Below the pieces are notes generated by a model that saw only the letters and a program-made list of their open reading frames with translations, was not told the DNA's origin and searched no databases. Positions 1-7,887 of a DNA stretch of 64,000 bases are shown here, piece after piece. A program made the position numbers and the translations under genes. The stretch is from Streptomyces sp. CB03234 (lineage in GTDB: Bacteria; Actinomycetota; Actinomycetes; Streptomycetales; Streptomycetaceae), in the NCBI RefSeq assembly GCF_001905885.1, contig NZ_LIYH01000005.1, positions 62,001-126,000 on the forward strand, in the 5' to 3' direction. Position 1 is the stretch's first letter. Each line of letters opens with the position of its first letter.

Positions 1-2
1 GC

Positions 3-87
3 GGAGGATTCGCCTAGAGGCCTAGGGCGCACGCTTGGAAAGCGTGTTGGGGGCAACCCCTCACGAGTTCGAATCTCGTATCCTCCG
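3..87 (+). tRNA. tRNA-Ser (anticodon GGA)
   Basis: Class II tRNA with a seven-pair acceptor stem (GGAGGAT with ATCCTCC), discriminator G at 87, a long variable arm typical of serine tRNAs, a TTCGAAT T-loop, and anticodon loop TTGGAAA giving GGA, which reads UCC and UCU. No CCA is encoded. Its 3' half is repeated at 2010-2080, so it has served as an integration target. Confidence 0.95.
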
Positions 88-105
88 CAGCCGCCTGAAC
101 AGGCG
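35..105 (+). repeat. att-like direct repeat, copy 1 (inside tRNA-Ser)
   Basis: This stretch matches 2010-2080 at 70 of 71 positions; the one difference is T48 against G2023. It begins in the anticodon loop, runs to the 3' end of the tRNA and continues 18 bases further, ending in a small hairpin CGCCTG-AA-CAGGCG. Restoration of the tRNA 3' end by the repeat is characteristic of an attL site. Confidence 0.85.
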
Positions 106-108
106 AAA

Positions 109-145
109 CGAAGACCCCGGACCGCTCCAGCGGCCGGGGTCTTCG
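109..145 (+). terminator. Terminator hairpin after tRNA-Ser(GGA)
   Basis: Twelve-base arms CGAAGACCCCGG (109-120) and CCGGGGTCTTCG (134-145) pair perfectly around a 13-base loop just downstream of the tRNA. It lacks a long T run, as is common in Streptomyces. Confidence 0.7.
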
Positions 146-320
146 GCGTGCCCTGGTCTCAGTTTCGGTCTCATTTACTTGCGACATTCGCGACACTTCT
201 CGCTATACACCCAGGACGCCTTTTGGGGAGCGGCGAGCGTCGGGGCCGGAGGGTGCACACTGCGAGCCACAGAACTAGGAGTCCATTTTATGTAGGCGTA
301 CTTCTACATCTGGAGCACTC

Positions 321-1792
321 GTGGACAAGCCTGCCGAGATGTTCGACCGGGATTACGAGTGGTCGGCGCTGAGCCGGTTCATCACCGATCCGCAGCCCGG
401 CGCGGCTCTGGGCGTGGTCTCCGGGCGTCGCCGCCAGGGCAAGACGTTTTTGCTGGATGCCGCCTGCCGTGCCGCCGGAGGGTTCTATTTCGGTGCGACC
501 GAGGCCGCCGATGCCGAGTCGCTACGGCGCATCAGCTCGGCGCTCACCGCCCACGTCCGCCCTGCCAGCCCGTTCCACTTCGCCGACTGGGCAGAGGCCG
601 TCGACGCACTGCTCGCGCTCAGCGCCGAGCGGCCCGTCTCCGTGGTGATCGACGAGTTTCCGTACCTCGCCAAGGCCAACCCCGAGTTGCCCTCGATCAT
701 CCAAGAGGTGTTGCGTCCTCAGCGTGACCAGCGCACCGGCTCCCGTACCCGGCTGCTGCTGTGCGGCTCGGCGCTGTCCTTCATGGGCCGCCTGCTGTCG
801 GGCAACGCCCCATTGCGCGGACGGGCGGGGCTTGAGCTGGTCGTCCGCCCCCTCGACCACCGCCTCGCCGCCGAGTTCTGGGGCATCACCGACCCCCGCC
901 TAGCCATGAAGGTGAACGCGATCGTGGGCGGCACCCCCGCCTATCGGCGCGAATTCGCACGCGGCGACACGCCAAAGGGCCGGATGACTTCGACGACTGG
1001 GTCGTCCGCACCGTCCTCAACCCCGAAACCCCCCTCTTCCGTGAGGCCCGCTATCTGTTGGCCGAAGAACCCGACCTTCGTGACACCGCGCTGTACCTGT
1101 CCGTCCTGGCCGCAGTCGCCGACGGCAATGCCACCCGCGGAGGCATGGCCGGCTACCTGGAACGCAAGGCCACCGACATCGCCCACCCCATCAACGTCCT
1201 CGAAGACGCGGGCCTGTTGCACCGGGACGCAGATGCCTTCCGTGACAACCGGCCCACCTACCGCATCGCCGAACCGCTGATCGGCTTCTACCACGCGATC
1301 ATGCGACCGGTCTGGGACCAGCTCGAACGCCCCGGCAGCGCGGCACGGGTCTGGCAAGCCAGCCGTCGCCGCTTCGTCAGCAACGTCCTCCGGCCCCACT
1401 TCGAGCAGGTCTGCCGAGACTGGGCCCTGCATCACGCCGACCCCGAACTGCTCGGCGGTCTACCGGCCCGCGTCGGGCATGGTGTCGTTCACGACCCCAA
1501 GGCCCGTACCGGCCACGAGGTCGACGTGGCGGTCATCGGAATCGCAGATGGCGCCAAGCCACCACTGCTGGCCATCGGAGAGGCCAAGTGGAACGACACC
1601 ATGGGCGCTGCCCACATCGAACGTCTCCGGCACCTCCGCGACCTCGTCACCCTGGCAGGCCGCTACGACACCACCAACACGCAGCTCATGTGCTTCAGCG
1701 GAGCAGGCTTCAACGACAAGGCGCACGCCGCAGCAGCGGCCGCCCCGGACATCCGATTGATCGACCTGGCAACCCTCTACGGCCAGGCATAG
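321..1792 (+). pseudogene. Frameshifted archaeal-type AAA ATPase with nuclease-like C-terminus (DUF234-type)
   Basis: Two reading frames together encode one protein of about 490 residues. Frame one starts at GTG 321 and carries a P-loop (GRRRQGKT), a Walker B-like stretch VVIDEFPYL and the sensor-like LLLCGSALS. Near 975-985 a single base appears to be missing; after it the other frame continues smoothly (PDDFDDWVVRT...) to the stop at 1792. The C-terminal part has a PD-(D/E)xK-like signature, HEVDVAVIG followed by AIGEAKW, as in the DUF234 domain joined to archaeal-type ATPases. Such proteins are often found in mobile or defence-related islands, but their role is unclear. A sequencing error could also explain the frameshift. 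It is the only cargo between the two att-like repeats. Confidence 0.7.
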
Positions 1793-2009
1793 ACGCCCTT
1801 TCAGGCCGTGGTGCCTCGCCATTTTCATGGCGACCCCACGAGCCGAGCGCAGCAGAAAGGCGCTCACCCAGCAGGGCAGACACCTCAACACCAGCGCAGA
1901 AGCCTTCGCGACAAGGCCGTAGGCAAGCAGAGGGCGCAGGTAGCTGCTCCTTCGTAGGGTCCGGCGCCCGGACACCCCCCCGGCCCCACCCGGACCCCCG
2001 TACGAACAT

Positions 2010-2080
2010 TTGGAAAGCGTGTGGGGGGCAACCCCTCACGAGTTCGAATCTCGTATCCTCCGCAGCCGCCTGAACAGGCG
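2010..2080 (+). repeat. att-like direct repeat, copy 2
   Basis: This is the second copy of the 71-bp repeat at 35-105, with one mismatch at 2023. It contains the tRNA-Ser 3' half but no 5' half, so it cannot encode a tRNA. It marks the far end of the inserted segment. The 217 bases before it, from 1793, show no gene. Confidence 0.85.
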
Positions 2081-2130
2081 TAGGGGCATCGGCTCGGTCA
2101 GCCATGGCGACAGTCGTCTTGCGGTCAGGC

Positions 2131-2292
2131 TCACTCGGCCTCCCTCGGTGGTCCGTCGAGTTCGTAGGGCTCGTCCTCGGACAACGTCGCTGCGGGCGTC
2201 TCGCCCCACGCACCGCCACAAGGCATCCCGCAGAGCGACATCGGCGGCATCGCGTGCCGCCGCTTCCTTCGCTTCCGCATCCGCCGGTGCAT
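2131..2292 (-). CDS. Possible small basic-to-acidic protein next to the att site
   Basis: A 53-codon frame starts at ATG 2292 (a second ATG lies at 2280). The product begins with a very basic run (MRKRRKRRH), has a Cys/Gly-rich middle and ends in an acidic tail, ATLSEDEPYELDGPP. The charge organisation and mostly G/C third positions in the tail suggest genuine coding. No strong ribosome-binding site is visible and I do not recognise a family. Small proteins of this kind are common beside integration sites of actinomycete elements, which is the only contextual support. Confidence 0.3.
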   Translation of the reverse strand: MHRRMRKRRKRRHAMPPMSLCGMPCGGAWGETPAATLSEDEPYELDGPPREAE

Positions 2293-2454
2293 GCGCCGAG
2301 AAGAGCGAACGGCATGAGCGGACGGAGGGAAGCAGCATGACGAGGCGGTTGCGTGGGGGAAGGGTCACGGATTTGACCATTGGCCTGCCGGACGGCTGAC
2401 TGATCACAGCCATCCCCTGGTAGGGGCGTTTGCACCAGGAGTATGGTCCCTTAT

Positions 2455-2733
2455 ATGGCGACCAAGAAAGTGACGGTGACGATCCCCGAGGATCTCCTGG
2501 ACGAGATCCGCGCCGAGGCGGCCGAGCGGGGCCTTTCGGCGTATGTGGCCGAAGCACTGCGACTCAAGCGCGACCGGGACCGGCTGCTGGAGCTGGTCGA
2601 CTGGCTGCAGGAGGAACACGGCCCGGTCACCGAGGACGAGCGCACGGCAGCACTCGCGGAACTGGAAGATCTCGACGCGGAGCACGAGCGGCGCCGCACA
2701 GCCGGAGGAGACAACGCCGGAGCAGCCGCGTGA
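2455..2733 (+). CDS. VapB-like / ribbon-helix-helix antitoxin
   Basis: This 92-residue protein opens with a ribbon-helix-helix segment (KKVTVTIPEDLLDEIRAEAA) used for DNA binding and dimerisation. A charged helical tail follows, the kind that neutralises a toxin. ATG 2455 is preferred over ATG 2443 because the AGGAG at 2437-2441 lies one base from 2443 but 13 bases from 2455; the latter spacing is long but workable. The stop overlaps the start of the PIN-domain toxin by four bases (GTGA), the usual arrangement for a co-translated antitoxin-toxin pair. By analogy the complex represses its own promoter; a TTGACC at 2373-2378 may be the -35 element. Confidence 0.8.
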   Translation: MATKKVTVTIPEDLLDEIRAEAAERGLSAYVAEALRLKRDRDRLLELVDWLQEEHGPVTEDERTAALAELEDLDAEHERRRTAGGDNAGAAA

Positions 2734-3155
2734 GGAAGCGTGCCGGCGAGCACAGTCGGCGGCCCCTGCGCGTCTTCGTACTCGACTGTGAGGCATTGTC
2801 CCAGGCCGTGCGTGGCGATCGCGCCATGATCGCCTGGCTCGACCTCGCGGCCCGGGGAGAAGCCGAGGTGGTGACGTCTCCCATGGCGCTTGTGGAGGCG
2901 TACGACGGTAGAACCACCGAGCAGCGCTGGGACTGGGTGCTCTCGCGGCTCAGGGTCACCGACATCGGAAAGGACGAGGCCCGGCAGGCCCGTCGGCTGC
3001 TGGCCGATGCCAAGCTGCACGGCCACAAGTACGCGATCGACGCCGTGCTCGCCGTCATCGCGCGACAGCAGAAGGGACAGGTCACTGTTTTCACCTCGGG
3101 TGTGGACGACCTGGAGAAGCTGGTCCCGGGCACGGTCGTCGTCAAGAAGGTGTGA
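2730..3155 (+). CDS. PIN-domain toxin (VapC-like ribonuclease)
   Basis: A 141-residue protein with a PIN nuclease layout. The acidic residues expected to bind Mg2+ or Mn2+ are visible: D19 in VFVLDCEAL, E56 in MALVEAY, D104 in YAIDAVLA and D126 in TSGVDDLEKL. VapC proteins cleave specific tRNAs or rRNA and are held inactive by the partner antitoxin. GTG 2730 overlaps the antitoxin stop, indicating translational coupling. The N-terminus has about 14 basic residues before the PIN core. The toxin target cannot be deduced from sequence. All four acidic positions are intact, so the pair looks functional. Confidence 0.82.
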   Translation: MRKRAGEHSRRPLRVFVLDCEALSQAVRGDRAMIAWLDLAARGEAEVVTSPMALVEAYDGRTTEQRWDWVLSRLRVTDIGKDEARQARRLLADAKLHGHKYAIDAVLAVIARQQKGQVTVFTSGVDDLEKLVPGTVVVKKV

Positions 3156-3295
3156 CCCGATCCGCGCCGGCCGAAAGCAGGTGATGGAGACCGACGTCCG
3201 CCAGCGCCGCCGTGGACCGAAGCCTGGTGTCGTCTGCGGGACTCCGAACGCGACTTCACGTCCTCCCGCACCCACGGCGGCATGCCGGTCCAGGG

Positions 3296-3490
3296 TCAGG
3301 TCGAGCGCCACGACTCGTCGTATTTCGTCAGGCCCGCGTCAGGCCCGACAGGGACATGCGTGACCCGGGGACCGGATGTGCCGGTGATCAGGGCGACCGT
3401 CACCGAAGCGAGTGGTTCCGCGATTCTGTTGACCGTGAGGACAAGGACGGGAATGTGTGGCGGGGGAGCGGACCGGTCAAGCCGATGCAC
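3296..3490 (-). pseudogene. MazF/PemK-like toxin fragment
   Basis: A 64-codon minus-strand frame contains a stretch resembling the core of MazF/PemK ribonucleases: a PVLVLTVNRI segment (family: RPALVLSRD), then VTVALITGTSG and VTHVPVGPDAGL (family: VVVAPLTTT...TEVPLGPDDGL). The usual N-terminal GEIWxVDL strand and the C-terminal third are missing, and the frame stops soon after. It is best read as a decayed toxin gene. It lies in the otherwise gene-free 360 bases between the PIN toxin and the receptor gene. The resemblance is from memory of the family. Confidence 0.35.
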
Positions 3491-3515
3491 CAGCCGCGAC
3501 GAAGGCCCCGACCGC

Positions 3516-5135
3516 TCAGAACGTGCGGCTGGGGATCACGCAGTTCTTCGGCTGTTCGCGGCCGGCGGGCCAGCCCAGGCCGACGAACTTCAGCCTGCCG
3601 TGGCCCTCGCGGCCCGGGTCCAGTTCGACGACCGCGACCGGCTTGTCATACGCGTTGCCGCCGCTGGTCAGGCATATCAGGCCGCTCGTGCCCTGCACCC
3701 GGTGCCGGGACTGGAGGAGCGACCACTGCCTGCCGACGTCCTCACGGCCGGGTACCGCCTCGGCGCCGTCCTTCTGCGCCTGGTGCAGGGCCTTGCCGAT
3801 GGTGACGAGGCCGTCGTACACGAGCATCGTCCGGGAGTCCTCCAGGTTCGGGGTGGAGCCGAGCCGTATCCCCTCGCCGCGCGTGGTCTCGATCCGCTTG
3901 TTCAGGGTTTTCAGGGCGGCCATGGGTTCGGTGAGGTACTGGGGGAGCTCCGCCCTGGTGGGCTTGCGGTGGTGGGAGGCGGCCCACTTCTTGTGCCAGG
4001 CGGCCAGCTCGGTGCTCCAGGCGTCCGGGTGCGCGGGGGCGGCGTACTGGACCGTGACCTTCGCCCTGCCGCCCTCGCCGCGGAGCTGTTCCCAGTCCTT
4101 CTCCGTCATGTCCTGCTGCAGCGAGGCGGCGTCGGAACCGCTGACGATGGTGTAGTGCCGGTCCTGGCAGCCCACCTGGGCGAGCTTGAGCGCGAAGATC
4201 CGCAGGTGCATGGTGCGCCCCGCGAAGTAGACGGTGTCGGCCGTGGAGTCGCAGATGTTGTTGGCCGTCTGGGTGAACTGGTTGCCGGTCGAGCCCGCCT
4301 CGTCTATCGCCGGGGACTCGAAGGACATCGCGGCGGGACCGGGCGGGCCCTTCTCCACGATCCCGCTGAACGCCTTGGCCAGCGACTCGTTGTAGCCGTC
4401 CCGGCGCTTGTCGTAGACCAGCACCGTCTTGAGGTTCTCCCGGCGCCGTTCGCCGTTGAAGTTGGCCAGCGCCTGGGCCGCGTCCCCGTTGGTGGGGATG
4501 ATCCGGGCCAGGCCGGGGAAGCGCAGCTTCGCCGTCCCGTCGGGCCGGTCCTCGTTGGCGATCCAGTCCCCACTGATCCGGGAGGCGAGGACCGGGACCT
4601 TGTGGTCCGTCAGCCGCTTGATGGCGTCCTCCGTGGGCTTCAGGCTCAGGTTGAAGCCGGTGACGGCGCGCAGCCGGTCCTCGGGGGAGTCGGCCATCCG
4701 CAGCAGGGTGTCCACGACCTTCGCCTGGTGCCCGTAGTTCCGCCCGGGGTTGGCCAGCACCAGCCGGATCTTCGGCAGTTCCCCCTCACCGTCATTGGCC
4801 TGCCGCTGCCCCAGGTACGCGCCCTGGAGGTCACTGCGCATCTGCCGGCGCAGTGCCGCCCTGTCCGACTGGAGCGGCAGCATCATCGCCACCGTGACGT
4901 GGGGCTGGCCGGCGATCCTCTTGTTCTCCTGAGCGATCGCCCCGGCCACGTCGCGGATCTCCGGGGTGCCGAAGTCGTAGCCGTCGCCGTCGACGCCGAC
5001 GCACTCCCCTTCGATCCGCTCGATTCCGTCGATGCAGGTGTCCGGTTTCTGGTAGATGGACCAGGTGAACCAGGCGACCGTCGTGAGCGCCCCGACAGCG
5101 AGCAGCGCCAAGAGGATCTTCTTCCAGTTGGGCAT
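3516..5135 (-). CDS. Membrane-anchored periplasmic-binding-like receptor (ABC substrate-binding fold, no transporter)
   Basis: The 539-residue product has an N-terminal signal anchor (about residues 5-26, KILLALLAVGALTTVAWFTW) and a large extracellular region resembling branched-chain amino-acid-binding or ligand-binding-receptor proteins, for example VAMMLPLQ, VPVLASRISGD, LARIIPTNGDAAQALANF and DTVYFAGRTMHL. No lipobox is present, so it is probably tethered by the transmembrane helix. ATG 5135 has GGAGG eight bases upstream. The preceding gene, a P-loop NTPase, ends five bases before this start, so the two are almost certainly one operon. No ABC permease or ATPase of the transport type lies nearby, which argues for sensing rather than uptake. 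The ligand is unknown. Confidence 0.75.
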   Translation of the reverse strand: MPNWKKILLALLAVGALTTVAWFTWSIYQKPDTCIDGIERIEGECVGVDGDGYDFGTPEIRDVAGAIAQENKRIAGQPHVTVAMMLPLQSDRAALRRQMRSDLQGAYLGQRQANDGEGELPKIRLVLANPGRNYGHQAKVVDTLLRMADSPEDRLRAVTGFNLSLKPTEDAIKRLTDHKVPVLASRISGDWIANEDRPDGTAKLRFPGLARIIPTNGDAAQALANFNGERRRENLKTVLVYDKRRDGYNESLAKAFSGIVEKGPPGPAAMSFESPAIDEAGSTGNQFTQTANNICDSTADTVYFAGRTMHLRIFALKLAQVGCQDRHYTIVSGSDAASLQQDMTEKDWEQLRGEGGRAKVTVQYAAPAHPDAWSTELAAWHKKWAASHHRKPTRAELPQYLTEPMAALKTLNKRIETTRGEGIRLGSTPNLEDSRTMLVYDGLVTIGKALHQAQKDGAEAVPGREDVGRQWSLLQSRHRVQGTSGLICLTSGGNAYDKPVAVVELDPGREGHGRLKFVGLGWPAGREQPKNCVIPSRTF

Positions 5136-5140
5136 CCCCG

Positions 5141-7327
5141 CTACCTCCGTCGCCCGAGCTGTTCGGTACAGGTGCAGCGCAGCAACGGCTGCTCGTTCTC
5201 GGCCAGGCCGGTCCACTCCGTAGCCGTCTTGCTGAGCTGTCCCGCGCCGTCGAACTCCATGATCGAAAGGAGGTCCAGCAGCTTGGCCAGCGTGCGGGCC
5301 GTCTCCTTTCCGGTCGGCCTGGTCCGCTCCTCGCACAGCCACACCGCGTGCAGCAACTGGTCGACGGTGCGGCGCAGCGCCGGTCCGTCGGGCGCGACCA
5401 GGCCCTGGGCGCGTTCCCGCCGAGCGTCCGCTCCGCCCGGGTACGGCGCCTGGGCGATCTCCAGCAGCTCCGCGCACCACTCCCGGGGGCGGCCGGGCAG
5501 CGTGGCGGCCAGGTGGCCGACCACGTCGTCGGCGCCCCCGGACACCAGGTGGTGGTTCAGCCGGTGCGCCGTGACGGAACGGAACGCCCCGCCGGCCGCC
5601 TCCTGCGCCTCCTCCGCCGCGGCGCGTCCCGCGTAGTGGTCCCGCAGCAGGTGGTGGTCGGCGTACCAGGCGGCGCCGCCGGGGCGCAGCCCGTACAGCC
5701 GGTGCACCAAAAGCTGGCGCAGCCCGAAGTCCCCTATGAAGTGCCGTTCGCAGCTGGGCCACCCCGTGTCGGTGAGCAACCGCGCCACATGATGGGCCGT
5801 CAGGTGGTGGACGCGGCCGGACTGGTGGTGGCGGAGCAGGACGTCCGCGCACTCCTCGTCGTGTGCCACGGACAGATGGGTGAGCAGATCGAGCCACTGG
5901 TCGTGGTGCTCGGCCGGCAGCCGCACCGGCAGCTGGTCCAGGACCAGTTCCCGCAGCAGCACGTCCGCCACCGGTCGCTCGGGGGCGCCGTCGCCGGGGA
6001 GTCGTAGCGGGGCGTCCAGTATGTCCCGGTCATTGGCATCCGCGGGCATCCGGAAGGCGGCGGCGGCAGTGGCCAGCCGGATCACCGTGTGCGGTCGTCC
6101 GCCGCTCAGCCGTGCCACCGCGGCGTCGATGCGGCGGCGGTTCGTGCCGCCCTCCGGCTCGGCGCGCTGCTGCCTGCGCTCGGTCTCCCGGCGGAGCTGG
6201 TCGCCGGTGAGAAGGGGCATACGCAGCAGGAGCACCCCGTCGGACAGCGGTGCCCCGTCCGCTGCCCCGTCCGTGCGCCGGGTCCACGCGGGCGGGGCGC
6301 CGTCGGCGGGCCGGAACTCTGCCGGGGGCACCACCTCATGTGACGGCAGGCCGCCGTGCAGGAACGCGCCGCCGTCCGCCCGGCGTGCCGTGCCCACGAT
6401 CACCAGGCGGTCGCGCTGCCCGCTCCGGCGGTCGGCGAGTACGGCGCGCAGCAGCCGCTCCCCGAGCGGCCACTCGGCGTGGTCCAGCAGCAGCCCCGGG
6501 CGGCCGACGCGGCGCAGCCAGCCGGACGCCGAGGCGTACGCCGCCTCGAGGTCCTCGCGCAGCGCCCGGAACAGGAAGCTCTCCGCCAGCTCCCGCGCCT
6601 CGCCGCCGGCCTGGAAGTCGGCGGCGAGGTTGCGCAGCCCGTGCTTGGGCTGGCCGGCCGCGCCGGGATACGCGCCGTAGATCCGCTCCAGCTCCGCCCG
6701 GCCCCGGGGGGCCAGGCGCTCGAAGAGGGCGTCCAGCAGCGCGTTGCTCACCGCCGCCGAGTACGGGTCGAGCGCTTGCGCGGACAGGGCCGTGAGCAGG
6801 TTCCGGACGGTCCCGCGGAGCACGCCCCGCCAGAAGTCGCCTGCCCCCAGGCCCCGGAGGCGCTGCCTCTGGGGCAGCTCCTCGTACCGTTCGACCTCCG
6901 TCGCGACGGCCTCGGGCGTGCCCTCCGTGACACCGGTCGCGATCATCGCGAGGCCCGTGAAGAGCCGGGGGCAGGCGAACGAGCCACCCGTGCCCTGCCA
7001 GGTGCACAGCCGCCGGGCGACCTCGACCAGGGCCTCGGTCGCGTCCGAGCGGGCGCCCGGCTCCGGCTCCGCCCGGTCCGCGTACACCGGCGAGCCGCAG
7101 TCCAGATGGATCACCGGCACCTTGCCGGCGAAACGGTCCCGCACCGCTCGCAGCAGCCGTCCCTTGCCCATGCCCGGGCCGCCGGTGAGCAGCACCACGG
7201 GAAGGTCGGGGCCGTACAGCGGCTCCCGGCCGACACCCGACGGCGACCTCCCGAAGAGGCGCGCGAAGAAGCCCTCCTCGCTGAGCAGTTTCTCGAACCC
7301 CAGGTCTTCACACACGGACCCCCCCAT
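5141..7327 (-). CDS. Large P-loop NTPase (STAND/AAA-like), operon partner of the receptor
   Basis: This 728-residue cytoplasmic protein has a P-loop at residues 49-56 (GGPGMGKG). The usual Ser/Thr after the Lys is Gly, so nucleotide hydrolysis may be altered. A Walker B-like strand follows at about residue 270 (PGLLLDHAEW), and a third strand ends in VIVGTARR. The rest is helical and rich in Leu, Arg and Ala, as in signal-transducing STAND ATPases, with no recognisable helix-turn-helix or enzymatic domain. It is the first gene of the pair with the membrane receptor. The pairing suggests that an extracellular signal is relayed to this NTPase, but that is inference and the output is unknown. 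Confidence 0.65.
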   Translation of the reverse strand: MGGSVCEDLGFEKLLSEEGFFARLFGRSPSGVGREPLYGPDLPVVLLTGGPGMGKGRLLRAVRDRFAGKVPVIHLDCGSPVYADRAEPEPGARSDATEALVEVARRLCTWQGTGGSFACPRLFTGLAMIATGVTEGTPEAVATEVERYEELPQRQRLRGLGAGDFWRGVLRGTVRNLLTALSAQALDPYSAAVSNALLDALFERLAPRGRAELERIYGAYPGAAGQPKHGLRNLAADFQAGGEARELAESFLFRALREDLEAAYASASGWLRRVGRPGLLLDHAEWPLGERLLRAVLADRRSGQRDRLVIVGTARRADGGAFLHGGLPSHEVVPPAEFRPADGAPPAWTRRTDGAADGAPLSDGVLLLRMPLLTGDQLRRETERRQQRAEPEGGTNRRRIDAAVARLSGGRPHTVIRLATAAAAFRMPADANDRDILDAPLRLPGDGAPERPVADVLLRELVLDQLPVRLPAEHHDQWLDLLTHLSVAHDEECADVLLRHHQSGRVHHLTAHHVARLLTDTGWPSCERHFIGDFGLRQLLVHRLYGLRPGGAAWYADHHLLRDHYAGRAAAEEAQEAAGGAFRSVTAHRLNHHLVSGGADDVVGHLAATLPGRPREWCAELLEIAQAPYPGGADARRERAQGLVAPDGPALRRTVDQLLHAVWLCEERTRPTGKETARTLAKLLDLLSIMEFDGAGQLSKTATEWTGLAENEQPLLRCTCTEQLGRRR

Positions 7328-7447
7328 GGAGTGCTCTCCCGCCCAGGGGAGCGGGTGACCGGTGACCGATGTGCCAGAAGGAGGTTAGTGGAACACGAAC
7401 ACTCTGTTCATACAACGGCGTTGCGGGCGAAGGGACGTGACGCCGCA

Positions 7448-7809
7448 TCAGCGCGGTGCGTCCCATGATTGGCGGAACGGACGGGCCTGGGGCGACCGGA
7501 ACGTTCGCAGCCCGCCGTCGTCGGGGTACTCCGCCACGCCGCGGCGGAGGGTCCCGACGGCGTACGCGTACCGGCCGAGCACCCGGTGGGTGCTGCCGAG
7601 GCCGAGGAGAGCGCCGCGGCGGTCCTGGGCGGAGAGGCCGGTTCCGGTCAGGCAGCGCTCGTGGAAAGGGACCGCCTCCGCCTCCAGGCCCAGGCGGTCG
7701 TGGACGCAGGCCGTGCGGTGCGCCACGTCGGCGTCGTCCGGAAGCGGGCGGTCAGGTCCAGCAGGTGGCGACGGGTTTCGCCGAGGCGGTCGTCTCCCGG
7801 TGCGCTCAT
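7448..7809 (-). pseudogene. Broken tetratricopeptide-repeat protein gene
   Basis: From ATG 7809 the first 24 codons (MSAPGDDRLGETRRHLLDLT...) are in one frame, and the clearly conserved TPR segment is in another. That segment includes DADVAHRTACVHDRLGLEAE, then RRGALLGLGSTHRVLGRYAY. Related Streptomyces TPR proteins continue LRTFLAMALYNTG..., but here the frame runs from LRTF into unrelated residues and stops at 7448. The gene thus has an early frameshift and has lost its C-terminal half. The family was recognised from memory. Confidence 0.6.
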
Positions 7810-7853
7810 GCGCGCATCGTCGGAGCGCCTGGTTCCGGCGGGGCGGTGACCAG

Positions 7854-7880
7854 GAGGGGCCGGACCGGCGATCCGGCCCC
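7854..7880 (-). terminator. Terminator of the LAXTG surface-protein gene
   Basis: A ten-base perfect stem, AGGGGCCGGA and TCCGGCCCCT, with a seven-base loop lies just past the stop of the surface-protein gene at 7888. Confidence 0.65.
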
Positions 7881-7887
7881 TTGGGCG

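Larger units (their letters stand above)
35..2080. mobile_element. Decayed integrated element at tRNA-Ser(GGA), about 2 kb
   Basis: The interval is bounded by two 71-bp direct repeats, 35-105 and 2010-2080. The left copy is the 3' part of the intact tRNA-Ser. The right copy has the same sequence without the 5' half of the tRNA. This is the usual footprint of tRNA-targeted integration by a tyrosine recombinase. No integrase, excisionase or replication gene is visible inside; the only recognisable cargo is a frameshifted ATPase gene. It is therefore read as the remnant of a larger element, or one depending on an integrase elsewhere. The extent is inferred from the repeats alone. Confidence 0.6.

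Noticed and set aside
3282..5636. A 784-codon plus-strand frame opposite the receptor gene
   Set aside because: Antisense shadow with Val/Gly/Arg-rich composition; the minus strand encodes a clear signal-anchored binding-protein fold.
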